NCBI RefSeq assembly: GCF_001270065.2
Contig: NZ_LFYT02000008.1
Location: 1 to 64,000 of the forward strand
Length of the DNA: 64,000 nt
Direction of reading: 5' to 3'
Source: Limnohabitans planktonicus II-D5
GTDB lineage: Bacteria > Pseudomonadota > Gammaproteobacteria > Burkholderiales > Burkholderiaceae_C
This document shows positions 55,249 to 64,000 of this stretch, piece after piece. Under the pieces are notes generated by a model. The model did no database searches and had not been told where the DNA came from. It saw nothing but the letters and a program-made list of their open reading frames with translations. The first letter of the stretch is position 1, and each line of letters opens with the position of its first letter. A program made the translations under genes and the position numbers.

Positions 55249-55433
55249 CGTTTTCCCTGTGAATCAGGAGCCACATGTTAGCGACCTCTGGTTGTGCTCC
55301 AAAAAGTTTGTGCGCCGACGCACCAGTCTTGTGCGAGACAGACCATTTGGGGGAATTCCCTCTCCCAGATTCGGGTCTAAATGTTGCATAGTCGGGGGAT
55401 CATTCGTTTCATTGAACGACACAGGTGTACCAA

Positions 55434-57041
55434 ATGCAACATTTCTTTCATTTAACTGCTCGCACGACGGCCTTGGTGGCATCTTTGGCATGGGTGGGCC
55501 TTTGCGGTACCACGGCTGTGCAGGCCAAACCCTTCAAATGGTCGAGCGCCAGCGACATCCCGACCCTGGACATCCACTCGCAAAACAACGCTTTGGGCAA
55601 CGGCGTGCATGCCGCCATTTTTGACTCGCTGGTGTACTACAACAGCAAAACCTTCAAGGTTGAGCCCAAGCTGGCCACATCTTGGCGCGAAATGTCGGCC
55701 ACGCAATACCGCTTCAATTTGCGCAAAGGCGTCAAATTCAGCGATGGCTCGCCTCTGACGGCCGACGATGTGGTGTTCTCTCTGGAACGCTCCCGCGCCA
55801 AGACCTCCAACTTCAACGTCTACGCCCAAGGCATCAGCCGCGTGGCCAAGGTCGACGCCAACACGGTGGACATCATTTTGAGCGGCCCCAACCCGGTGCT
55901 GCTCAACCAGTTGACCGAGTTGCGCATCATGAGCAAAGCCTGGGCCGAAAAGAACAAGTCGGTCGAGCCCAAAGACGCCAAGACCAAGGATGAAAACTTT
56001 GCCCACCGCAACGCCATGGGCAGCGGTCCCTACATGGTCAAAGAGTGGCAGCCAGACCAAAAGCTGGTGCTGGTGAAGAACCCCAACTGGTGGGGCTGGT
56101 CCGAAGTGCCCACCAACGTGACCGAAATCATCTACACCCCCATCAAGAACGAAGCCACTCGCGCCGCTGCCTTGTTGTCCGGCGAAATTGATTTTGTGCT
56201 CGACCCCAGCCCACAAGACTTGGGCCGCATGCGCAGCAATGCCAACCTGAAGGTGGTGGACGGCATTGAAAACCGCACCATGTTCTTGGGCATGGATCAG
56301 CACCGTGATGAATTGCCCGGCTCCAACGTCAAGGGCAAGAACCCGCTCAAGGACGTGAAGGTGCGCAAAGCCCTGTACCAGGCCATTGACATGGACACCA
56401 TCCACCGCGTGACCATGCGCGGCCTGTCGCAAAACACGGGCGCCTTGGTGGCCCCGCAGGTCAATGGATGGAGCAAAGGCGTGGACACCCGATTCCCCTA
56501 TTCGCTGGACGCTTCCAAAAAGCTGCTGACCGAAGCCGGTTACCCACAAGGCTTTGAGGTGGACTTTGCCTGCCCCAACAACCGTTACATCAACGACGAA
56601 GAAATCTGCCAGGCCATCACCGCCATGTGGGCCAAGGTGGGCGTGAAAGCCAAGCTGCGCACGCTGCCGCTGGTGACGTATTTCCCCATGATCCAGCGCT
56701 ACGAAGCCAGCATCTATATGCTGGGCTGGGGCGTGCCGACCTTTGACGCGCTGTACAGCCTGCAATCGCTCACCCGCTCGGTGGGCACGGGCGGTGACGG
56801 CAACTACAATGTGGGCCGTTACAGCAACCCGCGCATGGACTACATCGTTGACCGCGTCAAAACCGAGACCGATTTGCCTGTGCGTGACCGCTTGCTGACC
56901 GAAGGCCTGCAGTTGTCCAACGACACGGTCTCTCACATTCCGCTTCACAACCAGGTCATCCCCTGGGCCATGAAGAAAAACGTGGAGGTGGTGCATCGCC
57001 CTGACAACCGCCTCGACTGGACACTGATCAAGGTCAACTGA
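55434..57041 (+). CDS. peptide ABC transporter, substrate-binding protein 1
   Basis: The 535-residue lipoprotein-free binding protein of the SBP family 5 (DppA/OppA fold) has a signal peptide (ALVASLAWVGLCGTTAVQA, then KPFKWSS). Family segments are PKLATSWREMSATQYRFNLRKGVKFSDGSPLTADDVVFSL and VRKALYQAIDMDTI, with ASIYMLGWGVPTFDALYSL near the C-terminus. I chose the ATG at 55434 (MQHFFHLTA). It is the first gene of the operon; its stop overlaps the permease start (TGATG). The ligand is probably a short peptide or N-acyl amino acid, inferred from the embedded amidohydrolase. Confidence 0.92.
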   Translation: MQHFFHLTARTTALVASLAWVGLCGTTAVQAKPFKWSSASDIPTLDIHSQNNALGNGVHAAIFDSLVYYNSKTFKVEPKLATSWREMSATQYRFNLRKGVKFSDGSPLTADDVVFSLERSRAKTSNFNVYAQGISRVAKVDANTVDIILSGPNPVLLNQLTELRIMSKAWAEKNKSVEPKDAKTKDENFAHRNAMGSGPYMVKEWQPDQKLVLVKNPNWWGWSEVPTNVTEIIYTPIKNEATRAAALLSGEIDFVLDPSPQDLGRMRSNANLKVVDGIENRTMFLGMDQHRDELPGSNVKGKNPLKDVKVRKALYQAIDMDTIHRVTMRGLSQNTGALVAPQVNGWSKGVDTRFPYSLDASKKLLTEAGYPQGFEVDFACPNNRYINDEEICQAITAMWAKVGVKAKLRTLPLVTYFPMIQRYEASIYMLGWGVPTFDALYSLQSLTRSVGTGGDGNYNVGRYSNPRMDYIVDRVKTETDLPVRDRLLTEGLQLSNDTVSHIPLHNQVIPWAMKKNVEVVHRPDNRLDWTLIKVN

Positions 57042-58021
57042 TGTTTGCTTTTATTTTGCAGCGCCTGATTCAGGCCGTGGTCGTGATGGTCACGGTCGCT
57101 TTCATCGCATTTTTGTTGTTCCAGTACGTGGGTGACCCGGTGGTGTTCTTGCTGGGGCAAGACGCTACACCCGAACAAATCAAGGAACTGCGCCAAGGCC
57201 TGGGCCTGGACCAACCGTTTTTTGTGCAGTTTTGGCACTTTTTGTTGAACGCTGTGCAAGGCGAGTTTGGCCTGAGCCTGCGCCAAGGCGCCAAGGTCTC
57301 CCGCCTGATTGCCGAGCGCTTGCCTGCCACGCTGGAGCTGGCGCTGGTGGCGGCCACGCTGGCGCTGGTCATTGGCATCCCGATGGGTGTGTACGCGGCC
57401 TTGCGCCGAGGCACCTGGGCCAGCCAACTGATCATGACGGTGTCGCTGCTGGGGGTGTCTTTGCCCACCTTCCTGATCGGCATCTTGTTGATCCTGGTGT
57501 TTGCCGTGATGCTGGGCTGGTTTCCCAGCTTTGGTCGGGGCGAGGTGGTGCAGATGGGCTGGTGGTCCAGCGGTTTGATGACGGCCAAGGGTTGGCACCA
57601 CATCGTGCTGCCGGCCGTGACGCTGGCGATCTTTCAGCTCACGCTGATCATGCGCCTGGTGCGTGCCGAGATGCTGGAGGTGCTGCGCACCGATTACATC
57701 AAGTTCGCCCGCGCACGGGGTTTGTCCAGCCGCGCCATTCACTTTGGCCATGCGCTCAAAAATACCCTGGTGCCAGTGATGACCATCACCGGTTTGCAGC
57801 TGGGCGGCTTGATCGCGTTTGCCATCATCACCGAGACGGTGTTCCAGTGGCCTGGCATGGGCCTGCTGTTCATCCAGGCGGTCACGTTTGCGGACATTCC
57901 GGTCATGGCGGCTTATTTGTGCTTGATTGCGCTGATTTTTGTCGTCATCAATCTGGTGGTGGATTTGCTCTATTTTGTGGTTGACCCGCGCCTGCGCGTG
58001 GGCAAGCCCGGAGGCCATTGA
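57041..58021 (+). CDS. dppB: peptide ABC transporter permease (DppB type)
   Basis: The 326-residue inner-membrane protein has about six helices, starting MFAFILQRLIQAVVVMVTVAFIAFLLF. The DppB-type C-terminus is IVVNLVVDLLYFVVDPRLR-like (VINLVVDLLYFVVDPRLRVG), and the EAA loop is MLEVLRTDYIKFARARGLSSRAIHFGHALKNTL near residue 208. It partners the DppC-type permease at 60888. An amidohydrolase gene and a second binding-protein gene stand between the two permease genes, an unusual separation. Confidence 0.93.
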   Translation: MFAFILQRLIQAVVVMVTVAFIAFLLFQYVGDPVVFLLGQDATPEQIKELRQGLGLDQPFFVQFWHFLLNAVQGEFGLSLRQGAKVSRLIAERLPATLELALVAATLALVIGIPMGVYAALRRGTWASQLIMTVSLLGVSLPTFLIGILLILVFAVMLGWFPSFGRGEVVQMGWWSSGLMTAKGWHHIVLPAVTLAIFQLTLIMRLVRAEMLEVLRTDYIKFARARGLSSRAIHFGHALKNTLVPVMTITGLQLGGLIAFAIITETVFQWPGMGLLFIQAVTFADIPVMAAYLCLIALIFVVINLVVDLLYFVVDPRLRVGKPGGH

Positions 58022-58023
58022 GC

Positions 58024-59259
58024 GTGGGTGCTGCTTTGCAATCGGTGCTGGGGCGGGGCGCGGCGTTTGCACGCATCGCCCAGTTCCATCCTGAGCTCAC
58101 GGCCTTCAGGCGCGACCTGCACGCCCACCCTGAGCTGGGCTTTGAAGAGGTCTACACCTCGGGCCGAGTGGCCGAGATGCTCAAAGTCTGTGGCGTGGAC
58201 AGCATCCACACCGGCATCGGCAAAACCGGCGTGGTGGCGCTGGTGCACGGCCAGGGTCGTACTGCCAGCAACCCGGGCCGCATGATCGGCCTGCGGGCCG
58301 ACATGGACGCGTTGCCGCTGACCGAGCACAACGAGTGCACCTGGAAATCTGGCACGCCCGGCTTGATGCACGGCTGTGGTCACGACGGTCACACCGCCAT
58401 GCTGATGGGCGCGGCGCGTTACCTGGCCGAAACCCGACGTTTTGACGGCACGGCCGTGCTGATTTTCCAGCCCGGAGAAGAAGGCTATGCGGGTGCCCGC
58501 GCCATGATGCAAGACGGCTTGTTTGAGCGCTTCCCGTGTGAGCAGGTCTATGCCCAGCACAACTCCCCCGAGACGCCTTTGGGTGTGATCGGCATCACGC
58601 CCGGCCCCATGCAGGCGGCGGTGGACCGCATCGAGATCATCATTCGCGGCAAAGGCGGCCACGGCGCACGCCCGCACCAGGGCGTGGACCCGGTGCTGGT
58701 GGCCGGGCACATCATCACGGCCGCGCAAAGCGTGGTCTCGCGCAACCTGTCGGCCTTTGATCAGGCGGTGGTCAGCATTTGCTCGATGCAAGGTGGACAC
58801 CCCGGGGCCATGAGCGTGATCCCGGGTGAAGTCACCTTGGTGGGCACCGTACGCACTTACAGCGAGGCCGTGCAAGACCATATCGAGGAGCGGCTAAGGT
58901 CTTTGTGCACCGGCATCGCCCAGGGCTTTGGCGCATCGGCCGAATTGACTTATGAGCGCGTCTACCCCGCCACCGTGAACACCGTGCCTGAGGCGCAGTT
59001 TGCCTGCGATGTGGCGGCGGCCTTGGTGGGCGAAGACAAGGTCTGGCGCAACATGCTGCCCAGCATGGGTGGCGAAGATTTTTCTTTCATGCTCCAGGCC
59101 AAACCCGGGGCTTATATTCGCATCGGCCAAGGCCTGCCGCACGGCCCCAGTCCGCATCCGCTGCACAACAGCCGTTACGATTTCAACGACGAGATTCTGC
59201 CTTTGGGCGCGGCCTTGCACGCCAGTTTGGTGGAGCAAGCGCTGCCCCGCACGGCATGA
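58024..59259 (+). CDS. M20D family metallo-amidohydrolase/carboxypeptidase
   Basis: The 411-residue enzyme belongs to the M20D group (hippurate, N-acyl amino acid and aminobenzoyl-glutamate hydrolases). Metal ligands are in LRADMDALPLTE, MHGCGHDGHTAML (near residue 120), QPGEEGYAGARAM and SMGGEDFSFMLQ near the C-terminus. A dimerisation domain lies between. I chose the GTG at 58024; a TTG at 58018 is possible. There is no signal peptide, so it acts on imported substrates in the cytoplasm. It lies directly after the permease gene and before a second binding protein gene, so it probably processes the transported compound. Confidence 0.92.
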   Translation: MGAALQSVLGRGAAFARIAQFHPELTAFRRDLHAHPELGFEEVYTSGRVAEMLKVCGVDSIHTGIGKTGVVALVHGQGRTASNPGRMIGLRADMDALPLTEHNECTWKSGTPGLMHGCGHDGHTAMLMGAARYLAETRRFDGTAVLIFQPGEEGYAGARAMMQDGLFERFPCEQVYAQHNSPETPLGVIGITPGPMQAAVDRIEIIIRGKGGHGARPHQGVDPVLVAGHIITAAQSVVSRNLSAFDQAVVSICSMQGGHPGAMSVIPGEVTLVGTVRTYSEAVQDHIEERLRSLCTGIAQGFGASAELTYERVYPATVNTVPEAQFACDVAAALVGEDKVWRNMLPSMGGEDFSFMLQAKPGAYIRIGQGLPHGPSPHPLHNSRYDFNDEILPLGAALHASLVEQALPRTA

Positions 59260-59303
59260 AGCTCGCATTCGATTCAGTCTATTCATTCAACAAGGAGACT
59301 TTC

Positions 59304-60884
59304 ATGGCTTTCAAACTCAATCCTCTGGTGGCCACTTTGGCCGCTGCGCTGGCCTTGTCTGCGGTTTCGGCCTCAGCCGTGACCTTGCGCGTGGGCAACC
59401 AAGGCGACGCCTTGTCCATGGACCCGCACTCGCTCAACGAGTCTTTGCAAATTTCGGTGGTCGAAAACGTCTACGAAACCTTGGTGACGCGCGACGCTAA
59501 TTTCAAACTCGCCCCCTTGCTGGCCACCAGCTGGAAGCAAACCGCACCGACCGTGTGGCGATTTGAGCTGCGCAAAGGCGTCAAATTCCATGACGGCACG
59601 CCCTTCACTGCTGACGACGTGATCTTCAGCTACGAGCGTGCCAAGGGCGACGGCTCGGACATGAAGAGCTATGTGGGCCAGTTCAAAGAGATCAAAAAGA
59701 TCAACGACCACACCATCGACATCATCACCAACGCACCGTTTCCCATCGTGCCCGAGCTGATCACGCACTGGGCCATCATGAGCAAGAAGTGGTGTGAGGA
59801 CAACCAGGCCACCAAGCCGGTGGATCGCCGCAAAGGCATTGAAAATGCTGCCTCTTTCCGTGCCAACGGCACCGGTCCTTTCCGTGTGCGTGAGCGTCAG
59901 CCCACCGTGCGCACCACCTTCTCGCGCAACGGCAACTACTGGGGCAAGATTCCCGGCAACGTGGACGAGGTCATCTTCAGCGTGATTGGCAACGACGCCA
60001 CCCGTGTGGCGGCCATGATGTCGGGTGAACTCGATGTGATGGAGCCCGTGCCCGTGCAAGACGTGGAGCGTCTGAAAGCCAACGACAAACTCAAGGTGCT
60101 GCAAGGCCCTGAGCTGCGTGCCATTTTCCTGGGCATGGACCAAAAACGCGATGAACTGCTGTTCTCCAATGTGAAGGGCAAAAACCCCTTCAAGGACATC
60201 CGGGTGCGCAAGGCCTTCTATCAGGCCATCGACATCGAGACCATCAAGAGCCGTGTGATGCGCGGCGCTGCCACGCCTTTGGCATTGATGTACCCCCCAC
60301 AAGTCAATGGCTATCCGGCCGACTTGGCCAAGCGTTTGCCTTTTGACGTCGAAGCGTCCAAGAAATTGCTGGCTGAAGCGGGTTATCCCAACGGTTTCGA
60401 AGTCAAGATGAATTGCCCGAACGACCGTTATGTGAACGATGCCGAGATTTGCCAGGCCGTGGCCGCCAACTTGGCCAAGGTGGGCGTCAAGATCAACCTG
60501 GAAGCCGAGACCAAGGGCACTTACTTCCCCAAGATTTTGAGCCGCAACACCAGCTTTTACATGCTGGGCTGGACCGCCAGCACGGTGGACGCGCACAACG
60601 TGATGTACCCCATCTTGTCCACCCCCGGTGACGGTGGTCGCGGCCAGTTCAACCTGGGCTCTTACAGCAACCCCAAGGTGGACGAGTTGACGGACAAAGT
60701 GGCGTCTGAAACCGATCAGAAAAAGCGCAACGAAATGATCCGTGAAGCCATGAAGATCCACCAGGACGACGTGGGTCACCTGCCTTTGCACCAGCAAGCG
60801 CTGAACTGGGCGGCCAAGAAAAACATCGAGCTGGTGCAGTTTCCGGACAACGGCATGGCTTGGAAATTCATCACAGTGAAGTAA
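59304..60884 (+). CDS. peptide ABC transporter, substrate-binding protein 2
   Basis: The 526-residue SBP family 5 protein has a signal peptide (PLVATLAAALALSAVSASA, then VTLRVGN). It is similar along its length to the binding protein at 55434: both have APxxATSW, LRKGVKFxDGxPxTADDVxFSxER, GMDQxRDEL, NVKGKNPxKD and YPxGFEVxxxCPNxRYxNDxEICQA. I chose the ATG at 59304 (MAFKLNPL), preceded by AAGGAGA. Two related binding proteins in one operon suggest two ligand ranges through one channel. The DppC-type permease starts three bases after the stop. Confidence 0.93.
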   Translation: MAFKLNPLVATLAAALALSAVSASAVTLRVGNQGDALSMDPHSLNESLQISVVENVYETLVTRDANFKLAPLLATSWKQTAPTVWRFELRKGVKFHDGTPFTADDVIFSYERAKGDGSDMKSYVGQFKEIKKINDHTIDIITNAPFPIVPELITHWAIMSKKWCEDNQATKPVDRRKGIENAASFRANGTGPFRVRERQPTVRTTFSRNGNYWGKIPGNVDEVIFSVIGNDATRVAAMMSGELDVMEPVPVQDVERLKANDKLKVLQGPELRAIFLGMDQKRDELLFSNVKGKNPFKDIRVRKAFYQAIDIETIKSRVMRGAATPLALMYPPQVNGYPADLAKRLPFDVEASKKLLAEAGYPNGFEVKMNCPNDRYVNDAEICQAVAANLAKVGVKINLEAETKGTYFPKILSRNTSFYMLGWTASTVDAHNVMYPILSTPGDGGRGQFNLGSYSNPKVDELTDKVASETDQKKRNEMIREAMKIHQDDVGHLPLHQQALNWAAKKNIELVQFPDNGMAWKFITVK

Positions 60885-60887
60885 TCC

Positions 60888-61796
60888 ATGAACGCCCTGA
60901 AACGTTGGCTGCAAAGCGACGTCGGTTACAGCTTTCGCCAATCGCCCACGGCGATGGTGGCAGCTGGCATCGCCTTCGTCTGTCTTTTTTGTTCGGTTTT
61001 TGCCGGGTGGGTCTCGCCCACCAATCCCTTTGACCTGACCACGCTGGAGTTAAGCGATGCCCGCTTGCCGCCCGCCTGGATGGAGGGCGGCACCACCAAG
61101 TTCTTGCTGGGCACCGACGACCAGGGGCGCGACATTTTGTCGGCCCTGATCTACGGTTCGCGCATTTCTTTGGTGGTGGGCCTGGCGTCTGTGGTCTTGT
61201 CGGTGGCGGTCGGCGTGGGCCTGGGCTTGTTGGCGGGTTTCAAGGGCGGTTGGCTCGACGCCTTGCTCATGCGCCTGTGCGATGTGATGCTGTCCTTCCC
61301 GGCCATTTTGGTGGCGCTCTTGATCGCGGGGGTGGGGCGTGCGCTGTTCCCCAACGCGCACGAGTCGCTGGCCTTTGGCGTGTTGATCCTGTCCATCTCT
61401 TTGACCGGTTGGGTGCAGTACGCCCGCACGGTGCGTGGCACCACGCTGGTGGAACGCAACAAGGAATACGTGCAAGCCGCCCGCGTGACGGGCGTGGCGC
61501 CCTTGCGCATCATGTTCAAGCATGTGCTGCCCAACGTGATGGGCCCGGTCATGGTGCTGGCCACCATCCAGGTGGCGACAGCCATCATCACCGAAGCGAC
61601 GCTGTCGTTTTTGGGTGTGGGCGCACCGCCCACTTCGCCATCGCTGGGCACCCTCATTCGCGTGGGCAATGATTATTTGTTCTCGGGCGAGTGGTGGATC
61701 ACGATTTTCCCGGGACTGATGTTGGTGCTGATCGCCCTGTCGGTCAATTTGCTGGGTGACTGGTTGCGCGACGCGCTGAATCCGAGATTGCGATGA
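60888..61796 (+). CDS. dppC: peptide ABC transporter permease (DppC type)
   Basis: The 302-residue permease has the DppC/OppC N-terminal cytoplasmic tail and an extra N-terminal domain (about residues 1-90), with LGTDDQGRDILSALIYGSRISLVVG as the signature. The EAA loop is EYVQAARVTGVAPLRIMFKHVLPNVMGP near residue 190. About six helices are expected. It overlaps the first ATPase gene by four bases (ATGA). It completes the channel with the DppB-type protein. Confidence 0.94.
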   Translation: MNALKRWLQSDVGYSFRQSPTAMVAAGIAFVCLFCSVFAGWVSPTNPFDLTTLELSDARLPPAWMEGGTTKFLLGTDDQGRDILSALIYGSRISLVVGLASVVLSVAVGVGLGLLAGFKGGWLDALLMRLCDVMLSFPAILVALLIAGVGRALFPNAHESLAFGVLILSISLTGWVQYARTVRGTTLVERNKEYVQAARVTGVAPLRIMFKHVLPNVMGPVMVLATIQVATAIITEATLSFLGVGAPPTSPSLGTLIRVGNDYLFSGEWWITIFPGLMLVLIALSVNLLGDWLRDALNPRLR

Positions 61797-62761
61797 GTCT
61801 TTTACAAGTCAAAAACCTGGTGGTGGAATTCCCCAGCCGCCACGGCACGCTGCGTGCGCTGGACGATATTTCTTTCGACATCGCCCCCGGCGAAATTCTG
61901 GGGGTGGTGGGCGAATCGGGCGCGGGCAAGTCGCTCACGGGCGCGGCCATCATCGGCCTGCTGGAGCCGCCGGGCCGTGTGGCCGGGGGGCAGATCTTGC
62001 TCGAAGGCCAGCGCATCGATCACCTGAACAACGACGAAATGCGCCACATCCGGGGCCGCAAGATCGGGGCGATTTTTCAGGACCCGCTGACCTCGCTCAA
62101 CCCGCTGTACTCCATCGGCAGGCAGCTGACCGAAACCATCTTGGCCCACCTGCCTGTGACGCCGCAGGAAGCACGCCAACGCGCCATCCAGCTGCTCAAG
62201 GACACCGGCATTTCGGCCGCCGAAGAGCGCATTGACCATTACCCGCACCAGTTTTCGGGCGGCATGCGCCAGCGCGTGGTGATTGCTTTGGCCCTGGCGG
62301 CTGAGCCGCAACTGATTGTGGCCGACGAGCCGACCACGGCGCTGGATGTGTCGATCCAGGCGCAGATCATCAGCTTGCTCAAAAAGGTCTGCAAAGACCG
62401 GGGCGCTGCCGTCATGCTGATCACGCACGACATGGGCGTGATCGCCGAAACCTGTGACCGCGTGGCTGTGCTGTACGCCGGGCGCGTGGCCGAAATCGGC
62501 CCTGTGCACCAGGTCATCAACCACCCGGCCCACCCTTACACCGCAGGCCTGATGGCCTCGATCCCCGACATGGACAGTGACCGCGAACGCCTGAACCAAA
62601 TTGACGGCGCCATGCCCCGCCTGAACGCCATCCCGCAAGGCTGCGCCTTCAACCCGCGCTGCCCCAAAGCCTTTGACCGCTGCAGGCAAGACCGGCCCGA
62701 CCTGGTCCAGGCTGGTGCCAACATGGCCGCTTGCTGGCTGCACGATGGGAGCGCCTCATGA
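61793..62761 (+). CDS. dppD: peptide ABC transporter ATP-binding protein (DppD type)
   Basis: The 322-residue ATPase has Walker A GESGAGKS near residue 40, signature FSGGMRQRVVIALALA near residue 158, and Walker B LIVADEPTTALDVSIQ. The C-terminal oligopeptide-transporter domain carries CAFNPRCPKAFDRCRQDRP, whose cysteines bind an iron-sulfur cluster in DppD. It overlaps dppC upstream and dppF downstream by four bases each, so the three are translationally coupled. Confidence 0.95.
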   Translation: MSLLQVKNLVVEFPSRHGTLRALDDISFDIAPGEILGVVGESGAGKSLTGAAIIGLLEPPGRVAGGQILLEGQRIDHLNNDEMRHIRGRKIGAIFQDPLTSLNPLYSIGRQLTETILAHLPVTPQEARQRAIQLLKDTGISAAEERIDHYPHQFSGGMRQRVVIALALAAEPQLIVADEPTTALDVSIQAQIISLLKKVCKDRGAAVMLITHDMGVIAETCDRVAVLYAGRVAEIGPVHQVINHPAHPYTAGLMASIPDMDSDRERLNQIDGAMPRLNAIPQGCAFNPRCPKAFDRCRQDRPDLVQAGANMAACWLHDGSAS

Positions 62762-63753
62762 GCGAACACAAGACGCAGCCCTTGGTCGTAGCGCATGACC
62801 TGGCCAAAACCTTTGACGTCTCGGCCCCGTGGCTCAACCGCGTGATCGAGCGCAAGCCGCGTCAACTGCTCAATGCCGTGGATGGCGTGAGCTTCGAGAT
62901 CGAGCGCGGCAAAACCCTCGCCCTCGTGGGCGAGTCCGGTTGCGGCAAAAGCACCGTGGCCCGCTTGCTGGTGGGCTTGTACGAGCCCACACGCGGCGGC
63001 CTGACCTTCGATGGTCAAGACGCGCACGCCGCTTTCAAATCGAACGATGCCAAGGCCATGCGCCAGCGCATCCAGATGATTTTCCAAGACCCCTATGCCA
63101 GCCTGAACCCGCGCTGGACGGTGGACAACATCATTGGCGAGCCGCTCAAAGAGCACGGCCTGATCAGCGACGCCGAAGAGCTCAAAGCCCGTGTGGCCGA
63201 ATTGCTCAAGTCGGTGGGCCTGTCGCCGCTTGACATGGTCAAGTACCCGCACCAGTTCTCGGGCGGGCAGCGTCAACGCATCTCGATCGCCCGTGCCCTG
63301 GCCACCGCGCCCGAGTTTCTGGTGTGCGACGAGCCGACCTCGGCGCTCGATGTGAGCGTGCAGGCGCAGGTGCTCAACATCATGAAAGACCTGCAGCGCG
63401 AGCGCGGTTTGACGTATCTGTTCATCAGTCACAACCTGGCCGTGGTGCGCCATGTGAGCGACCAGGTGGGCGTGATGTATTTGGGCCGACTGGTGGAGCT
63501 GGCCGACAAACACACGCTGTTTGGCAACCCGCAGCACCCCTACACCAAGATGCTGCTGGACGCGATTCCCAAAATGCACGACACCGGCCGCGCCCGCACC
63601 CCGGTGCAAGGCGAAGTGCCCAACCCGCTCAACCCGCCCAGCGGCTGCACCTTCCACCCCCGCTGCCCGCAAGCCACCGATATCTGCAGGTCAGAGCGCC
63701 CGCCCTTGCGCGAGCTCAGAGGGATCAAAATCGCTTGTCATGCTGTAAATTGA
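62758..63753 (+). CDS. dppF: peptide ABC transporter ATP-binding protein (DppF type)
   Basis: The 331-residue ATPase is the second nucleotide-binding subunit. Walker A is GESGCGKST near residue 62, signature [16 protein letters not shown] near residue 170, Walker [16 protein letters not shown], and the C-terminal cysteines are in [21 protein letters not shown] chose the ATG at 62758 ([14 protein letters not shown]), which overlaps the dppD stop. It ends the operon; an AT-rich 80-bp spacer and a third binding-protein gene follow. Confidence 0.95.
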   Translation: MSEHKTQPLVVAHDLAKTFDVSAPWLNRVIERKPRQLLNAVDGVSFEIERGKTLALVGESGCGKSTVARLLVGLYEPTRGGLTFDGQDAHAAFKSNDAKAMRQRIQMIFQDPYASLNPRWTVDNIIGEPLKEHGLISDAEELKARVAELLKSVGLSPLDMVKYPHQFSGGQRQRISIARALATAPEFLVCDEPTSALDVSVQAQVLNIMKDLQRERGLTYLFISHNLAVVRHVSDQVGVMYLGRLVELADKHTLFGNPQHPYTKMLLDAIPKMHDTGRARTPVQGEVPNPLNPPSGCTFHPRCPQATDICRSERPPLRELRGIKIACHAVN

Positions 63754-63835
63754 AGTAAGTATTTGTTTGAATTTGAATTATTTAATAAATCTAAATCACT
63801 CAAACTAACTAAAATTGCACCATTACGAGGTGCAT

Positions 63836-64000
63836 ATGCAACATTTACGCAAGCTGAGTTTGACTGAACATACCGTGTATGTGGGGCTGGTGGCATTGGC
63901 ATTATGTTTCACCGCCCCTTCAGCGTGGTCAAAAACGGTGCGATGGACGGGTGCCAGTGACATCACGACTTGGGATATTCATTCCCAAATCAATGGCTTT
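63836..64000 (+). CDS. SBP family 5 substrate-binding protein 3, partial (runs off the right edge)
   Basis: The first 55 residues are present. A signal peptide (VYVGLVALALCFTAPSAWS) is followed by KTVRWTGASDITTWDIHSQ, which matches the mature start of binding protein 1 (KPFKWSSASDIPTLDIHSQ). The two also share the first residues MQH. This is therefore a duplicate binding-protein gene beside the same transporter. The ATG at 63836 is preceded by ACGAGGTGCAT as ribosome site. The upstream 80 bp are strikingly AT-rich compared with the operon and may hold a separate promoter. Confidence 0.88.
   Translation, partial: MQHLRKLSLTEHTVYVGLVALALCFTAPSAWSKTVRWTGASDITTWDIHSQINGF

Overview
The window reads as the chromosome of a betaproteobacterium of the order Burkholderiales, most likely family Comamonadaceae (Limnohabitans/Rhodoferax/Polaromonas type). 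The basis is the gene neighbourhoods: hisI-hisE-HIT-tatABC, petABC followed by sspA-sspB, dciA divergent from secA, zapD-yacG beside pilBCD and coaE, rplU-rpmA-obgE-proB, and several Bug/ABC uptake genes. The species call is inference; no rRNA gene is present.

Positions 1-6.3 kb are accessory. The left edge cuts an IS91-family transposase gene, overlapped by a tyrosine recombinase gene whose frame breaks at a run of eight A. Next to it lies an array of integron-type gene cassettes on the plus strand (about 1560-5589): attC-like sites separate a secreted hypothetical protein, a VOC/monooxygenase-like gene pair and three GNAT acetyltransferases. The last attC is only a left half. No integron integrase is visible, so this is either a CALIN-like cluster or the distal part of an integron whose integrase lies beyond the left edge. 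A RelE/ParD-like toxin-antitoxin pair sits between the array and hisI.

Positions 6.3-37.3 kb are mostly core genome: late histidine biosynthesis (hisI, hisE), Tat export, a DegS-like periplasmic protease, Nif3 family, pdxA, mscL, the cytochrome bc1 complex, sspAB, tRNA-Thr, dciA/secA, argJ, a DUF815 ATPase, mutT, yacG, zapD, coaE, the type IV pilus genes pilD-pilC-pilB, tRNA-Pro, ispB, rplU-rpmA-obgE-proB, rppH, proS, a lytic transglycosylase and grxD. A degraded BrnT/BrnA toxin-antitoxin locus precedes prmC, prfA and hemA.

Positions 41.5-64 kb are rich in transport and catabolism. A Bug-type solute-binding protein gene is bracketed by copies of a palindromic repeat. A complete ugpBAEC-Q glycerol-3-phosphate uptake operon follows on the minus strand. 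Then come a 1291-residue fused flavin/iron-sulfur oxidoreductase, a DUF971 protein, a 145-bp tandem repeat, cca, a GST, and a peptide ABC transporter operon with an embedded M20 amidohydrolase and two solute-binding proteins. A third related binding protein starts at the right edge.

The main unexplained structures are the cassette array, a 163-bp palindromic element with terminal inverted repeats (near 9.7 and 41.8 kb, with a divergent core near 43.0 kb), the 145-bp tandem repeat near 53 kb, and two coding genes broken at homopolymers (recombinase and brnT).
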